The position numbers and the translations under genes were made by a program. Positions 59,681 to 64,000 of a DNA stretch of 64,000 bases are shown here, piece by piece (the stretch's first letter is position 1; the number at the start of each line of letters is the position of its first letter). Source of the stretch: Gracilaria vermiculophylla (taxonomy: Eukaryota; Rhodophyta; Florideophyceae; Gracilariales; Gracilariaceae); contig JAHNZQ020000181.1 in assembly GCA_019155205.2 (NCBI GenBank), positions 755,513 to 819,512 of the forward strand, written 5' to 3'. The notes beneath the pieces were generated by a model. The model was not told the DNA's origin. It worked only from the letters and a program-made list of their open reading frames with translations, and ran no database searches.

Positions 59681-59950
59681 TTAAATGATGTTCCTGCAAG
59701 TCCTCCTGCAGATGCGTCTCGGTTCTCCAGCGGGTACAAATCGATTGCACAGTGATCTACATCCATCCACACATTGGTTTCTGCAACTTCTGCTTTGGCG
59801 CATCGTGGCAGGCATCATAGAGTCCACATTTTCATCACCCAAATCGACTGCTTCGACATCTTTTAATGATTTCGCGACGACGGCCGCCGGCCAGATGAGT
59901 GTGCAGGAGATCAGCAAAGCAAAGAAACAAAACTTGGAGCTGGAGATCAT
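59681..59950 (-). CDS. Secreted cysteine-rich peptide precursor, 89 residues
   Basis: A clear signal peptide (hydrophobic FFALLISCTLIWPAAVVA, likely cleavage after ~26-28) is followed by an acidic propeptide-like segment (SLKDVEAVDLGDENVDS). The basic C-terminal ~35 residues have six Cys spaced C-x3-C-x3-C-x3-C-x12-C-x3-C. CxxxC pairs on helices are typical of helical-hairpin defence peptides in plants; homology is not claimed. A TATATAATA box lies at about 59996-60006 on the minus strand, ~50 bp before the ATG. It may be secreted or vacuolar. It is the best supported gene in the AT-rich region. Confidence 0.6.
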   Translation of the reverse strand: MISSSKFCFFALLISCTLIWPAAVVAKSLKDVEAVDLGDENVDSMMPATMRQSRSCRNQCVDGCRSLCNRFVPAGEPRRICRRTCRNII

Positions 59951-60706
59951 GTTGCGGCTGGGATTAAAGTGGATCTTTCGGGCGTTTCTTGATGCTTATT
60001 ATATATTGTTGGATGCCGTAGATCAACTATCCTGTCTCCACAAGGCTTCGTGCCGCCTTTTATATGCAACGGACTCATCTTAGTTGCGTTGCAAATTTTG
60101 CTCCATGTCCTTACAGATGTTATTCATGTGGTGTTCGTTCGAAGATTCATTCCATCACTCATTTTGCTGAACCTGTTCGGCGTACCCAAGCCACAGGTTC
60201 TATTAAAGGAGCGCTCTTGCAACAGGTTCAGCAACTAAACGTGATGTAGTCCATGAGAAGACCCATATGAGAAACATGTTGTGTTCGTAGAGGCCTTATT
60301 TTTCGAACGAAGGAATTATAAAATTCAAAATATCGATACTTGTGATGTTGGTTTTATGAGTTTGGGGCTAGGAGTGCCAAAATTGTTTTGAATCCTGTCT
60401 AAAGTAAGACTCGGCTCGTTGGTCTCTTTTGCGCGTTAGTTTTCTCCTGACAATTAGTCGTTGCTTGTTGATCCTCCGAAAATTTGACAATTTGTACGAG
60501 ACGTCCGTCAGGGTTTATTATCGTTAGAGAACCTTTAATTTAGAAGTTTTTTGGAAGGGTAGTTAAAATCAACAGAGCTACTTTATCTGTTAGAAGGTCG
60601 GTACAGATACTGAAGAATGAGAATGGGTTTGCTATAATGATAGGAATGTGTTGCTGTACTTTGCTATGGAGACGTGAGTCAGACATTCTTTTCTCCTTGA
60701 AATACG

Positions 60707-61096
60707 TTGTCTTTTACCACATGTCAAAGAGCGACCAACCTCAAGAATATTCCCTACTGGGCAAAAATGAGCACATTTAAGTTCCACTGCAATATTCAAT
60801 GCCGCCAGCAAAATGCAGAACTCGGACGCGAATTTGGTCGCGTGTACTGCTCTGGTATAAAGGCTTTTTCCTCTAGAAATCGAAGGCTGAACTTATGCCA
60901 TAGTAACCTTATTACTTCTTACACAGGTCCAAAAACGTGGAACATTTCTTTTCCTGGCGCTAAGAATGGGTTGAATTCTAACAAGATGTTGCGTGCTGAT
61001 ATATGTATTCGCAATGATGTTGTGGTAGAAATCGTCTTTTCAAAACAAAAATTTAAAATACCTCCTCCGTACTTGTCTCATACTGTAATAGTGTAA
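60707..61096 (+). CDS. Open frame of 129 codons, weak
   Basis: No ATG at the frame start; the first in-frame ATGs are at 60721 and 60768. It reads as moderately protein-like (basic, several Cys) but has no recognised domain, and it sits in AT-rich DNA where such frames arise by chance. Listed for completeness. Confidence 0.15.
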   Translation: MSFTTCQRATNLKNIPYWAKMSTFKFHCNIQCRQQNAELGREFGRVYCSGIKAFSSRNRRLNLCHSNLITSYTGPKTWNISFPGAKNGLNSNKMLRADICIRNDVVVEIVFSKQKFKIPPPYLSHTVIV

Positions 61097-61738
61097 GAAA
61101 TAACGAGGGTACTCTGGTACAAAGTGGGAATTAAAGTCCCTCAATATTCACCGAAATAGAGGTCGTAATTTCATTGCACTTTAACATGGAGTAAAATGCA
61201 GCTCAGTTCGAGGAGAAAACGATGGCTGCTTTTCGCCTTGAAAGGTATCCAGACTTTACGTAACGCAGATTTCTTGAGACTCATGCCAATACATTTAAAA
61301 AAATGTATTTATAAGTGTAAGGCCACTTTTAGACAATGCATACGTTGCATACGTACGAATACTGTTTTCGTTTTCTATTTGTTTTTTGGTTTTTAAATCA
61401 CTTAGTGATAAAGGCATCTATTCATTATAGAACCTCTATATGCTTTAGACATATGACTTTTTAACAAAAAACCCTTAACATTTAAAAATAGATGTTTTAT
61501 ATACATGAAATATTGTCTTTCCTTTACGAATTCCGAAGGAAACTATACTTGAGAGCGTTAATAAACAAAAGCTTAAAAATGTTCCGAAACAGGTTTTCTA
61601 AAACCAAAAAGTACCGTTTGCGGCGTTGATTGATGTTTTCATGCCTTATCTGCACCCATATATAGAGCCATGTATTCAGTTTACGAAAAATAGTCTGCGA
61701 AGCATCTGTTCAATATTCATAAACGTGTTTGGTCAGTG

Positions 61739-62028
61739 TTGCGTGTTGATTTACGATGACTGGTGGTCCAAACAATAAGCATGACAACTCAATGAATGAT
61801 AGCGGAGACAGGTTATGAAGGGTGCAGCAGTAAACTGGATACTGGTAATAGCAGAGACGTAAGCAATTAAGAAACTCAATATGGTGCTTTTAAATGGTGA
61901 TGAGATGCTTCTCTGCTTTCATCAATATCCTCTTTGCTGCTATTACCTTCATAGCCTATCTTCGCCACTATCCATTTACTTTTCATACTTATTGTTTGGA
62001 CAACCGGCCCTCGTGAAATAACACGCAA
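61739..62028. repeat. ~290-bp imperfect foldback (hairpin) element
   Basis: The left arm (61739 to about 61858) pairs with the right arm (about 61908 to 62028). The ends match exactly (TTGCGTGTT / AACACGCAA), as does an internal stretch (GTCCAAACAATAAG / CTTATTGTTTGGAC). In between, the arms are similar with scattered mismatches and small gaps, around a ~50-nt loop. No coding frame. Candidates are a MITE/foldback transposon or a hairpin-RNA locus. Confidence 0.7.
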
Positions 62029-63204
62029 TAGTTTAAACTACTAATCTGCGCATTCAGTCAGACCAGTCAACATAGACGGGCAAGTAAACAATGTGGGAAG
62101 TAATGCAAGTCTTTTTGTAGCAATTCAAGCTTCGAGGATCAAATCGATATCTCGAAAGGCTGTTCAAGAATTTCTGGCTGCACGAGAAGCATGCGGAGAT
62201 ACTGTAAATTCTTCGCCTGCATTATTTGCTACTTCTGAAGTGCAACGCCCCCAAGGGAGGTTTCTCTCAGGACTTTTGCGGTTCACCGAATCCCGGTTAG
62301 GCCGCACATTCGAGAGCGATTAACGTTACTATTGCAATTCGCGTCTGTTTGCGCAGTGAGTTACGGAGTCACCAATCAGGCGCCTGTCGTACGACGTGGC
62401 ACACGCGCAGCAACTGCGCGCGGCCCGATGGCTACGGTATGGGCGCTGGTTGGCACCGACCTTGCACGGTTGATTTAGTATTTTTCGTTATTTTATTTAT
62501 TTATTTCACCCGTTTCGGCCCTAGAGCTACAGAACTTAGCGCGACGGCACTTTGGCTATCGCGCCCAGTAGACCGCACGAAGCGGAATCTTTGGTCTGCA
62601 CTTGTCGCCCACGCGGGTATCTCTTTCCACCTCGGAAAAGTACGCCGTGGCCTACGGACGTCAACCGCTCGTGACGCCGAGAACCATTGTGTGGACTATT
62701 CTTTCCTTCTTTTAGGTTCACCCTCGTACTAGATTATGCCCACCGGACTTCCAGTTTACCTCTTTCGGACTAATCCCACCACCCGCTCAACGCGGCTTGC
62801 CGGATAGCTGCGCGACCTAATATATTACCCGGTTGCGCCGAGATACCTCGACGCATTACAGGGAATTTCACCGTACTCACGGAAATTGCCTCGATCACAG
62901 GACGTGCCGGTTCCTCGGTTTCTTCATTTGTCCTCCTCTTGCTCTCGTTGCCACGGCTTGGTCCCTAAGTTACGCCCGGCTCCTGATCCTCTCCCGAAAA
63001 AGGCTCTGCTCCCGAATTACCTCGCGAGAGGGAGGCTGGGAGATCCTTCGTGGTAGTATCCCCTTGGGGTTCTTGCACTACAAAAGTGGTTTCCCGACTT
63101 AGAAACAAAAATTGACCGGCAGATCCTCCTTGAGGTCCTTTTTCCTTTTCATTTGTTGTCCACTTTGAAATTCACCCGTTGACCGAATTTCACCGTCGTG
63201 ATGG
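62029..63204. other. Mixed-composition region, possible element remnant
   Basis: It becomes GC-richer from about 62330 with no continuous frame. A 76-codon frame (62093-62323, +) starts with GTG and has no domain. The abrupt change in composition and broken frames suggest inserted, decayed DNA, but no diagnostic protein or terminal repeat was identified. Confidence 0.3.
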
Positions 63205-63546
63205 ATGCCTTCGATGGGACGGACGCTCACTGGAGCCGAGCCGGTAACGACCAGGAGCCGGTCCCACCAAGGGAACAAGGAGCGCCACGAGTTGACTCTC
63301 GAGAAAACTGGTGCAGCTGAGGTGGACCGTGGAATGCTGACGGCTGAGCCCAATACCTTTTCACGGGGAGCCGGGCCATCAACAGCCATTGAGGTGGTAT
63401 CCCTGCCGCCGCGGTTGGTATACAGGGCTTACGTGGTTCGTTTGGAAAATCAGATCCGCAACTTGCGGCTAACCCAGAAAGCCCTGGCTGACGAACTGGA
63501 GTCACGCCGAGGGCAATCGAAGAGGGTTTCGACGAAAGTCGCCTAG
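63205..63546 (+). CDS. Hypothetical 113-residue protein with coiled coil
   Basis: It starts MPSMGRTLTGAEPVTTRSRS and ends in a probable coiled coil (YVVRLENQIRNLRLTQKALADELESRR). An ATG four bases upstream in another frame (63201) opens a 39-codon frame. No family recognised. The position in a broken, composition-shifted region and the basic/coiled-coil character would fit a decayed gag-like or accessory protein of a mobile element; this is speculative. Confidence 0.3.
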   Translation: MPSMGRTLTGAEPVTTRSRSHQGNKERHELTLEKTGAAEVDRGMLTAEPNTFSRGAGPSTAIEVVSLPPRLVYRAYVVRLENQIRNLRLTQKALADELESRRGQSKRVSTKVA

Positions 63547-63942
63547 GGGCTCCGCGTTCTGCGGTCTGATGTCAATACGATCCTGAAAATTTTTGGCGCA
63601 CCGGCGTCTTACGTCAAGGGCGTGGATGATCGATGCAATTGAGTACGAGCCCGGCTAGGAACGGTCAAGAAAGCTGTGTTTGCTTCCGCATCCGTGGCGC
63701 AAACCACTGGCTCTCAGTGTGATGAACGCCGGGAGGCTCAGAATGGCCGCAAGAAGAGAAACAACAGAAGGAACCGCGAGCAACACAGGAACGCCTCCTC
63801 GGACTTGAAATCGATTTACCAAGATTCTGAGACCTCACAAAGTGATTTTGACAATCACCGCCCGAAGCGGAGTTTCCGTTCCGAACGATCGTTGGCCACC
63901 TTTAGGGTAATCCAATCCTGGTCAAAGTGTTGAAAACATCCC

Positions 63943-63963
63943 GGGCTTCAAATATTGAAGCCC
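63943..63963. repeat. Perfect 9-bp stem-loop near the right edge
   Basis: GGGCTTCAA and TTGAAGCCC flank a 3-base ATA loop. It lies just after a Ser/Arg-rich open frame (63676-63933, no ATG). It may be a transcript-end hairpin, an element terminus or a binding site. Confidence 0.65.
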
Positions 63964-64000
63964 ACTAATTCCTTTTATAAGGAGTTTGTTTCATACCGAT

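Overview
The window is nuclear DNA of a photosynthetic eukaryote, most likely a red alga. The best marker is a nuclear phycoerythrin gamma-type phycobilisome linker with an N-terminal plastid-targeting-like extension (15.1-16.1 kb). The other genes (Mediator, DNA polymerases alpha and epsilon, HECT ligase, P4-ATPase, syntaxin, bZIP) are eukaryotic. Genes are compact and mostly intronless. Only two carry introns I can defend by splice sites and reading phase: an AAA+ ATPase with two introns and a globin with one. The species cannot be fixed from the sequence. Much of the DNA is extremely GC-rich with GGC/GCG triplet expansions and long poly-G runs, which makes long spurious open frames on both strands.

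Layout. 0-12 kb: GH36 alpha-galactosidase (-) divergent from DNA polymerase epsilon (+). 12-17 kb: PIF1 helicase, phycoerythrin gamma linker, then a six-copy satellite. 17-22.6 kb: four minus-strand genes (low-complexity protein, RRM-like protein, mitochondrial-type ribosomal protein bL19, peroxiredoxin) and a divergent RING protein. 22.8-29.3 kb: three-exon double-AAA ATPase (-) divergent from POLA2 (+). 29.4-32.7 kb: minisatellites, class I aldolase (-), long poly-G. 32.7-45.7 kb: HECT E3 ligase (+), a disordered protein (+), Qa-SNARE (-), P4-ATPase flippase (-). 45.7-53 kb: poly-G flanking a 100-N assembly gap, a truncated flavohemoglobin-like globin (+), a small convergent gene (-), MED12 (+). 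53-64 kb: bZIP factor (-), then about 10 kb of AT-richer, gene-poor DNA with a small secreted Cys-rich peptide gene, a 290-bp foldback element and a possible degenerate mobile element at the right edge.

Shared logic. Three replication genes (Pol epsilon, PIF1, POLA2) lie within 25 kb. Each has a textbook E2F-type site upstream of its start codon, which suggests a local S-phase regulon. The syntaxin and flippase genes, both membrane-traffic functions, share a near-identical ~135-bp upstream module with two CACGTG boxes. Most start codons in the GC-rich part follow C-rich or poly-C sequence on the sense strand. The GH36 enzyme and the plastid-type aldolase fit red algal carbon metabolism (floridoside/galactoside turnover, Calvin cycle/glycolysis).
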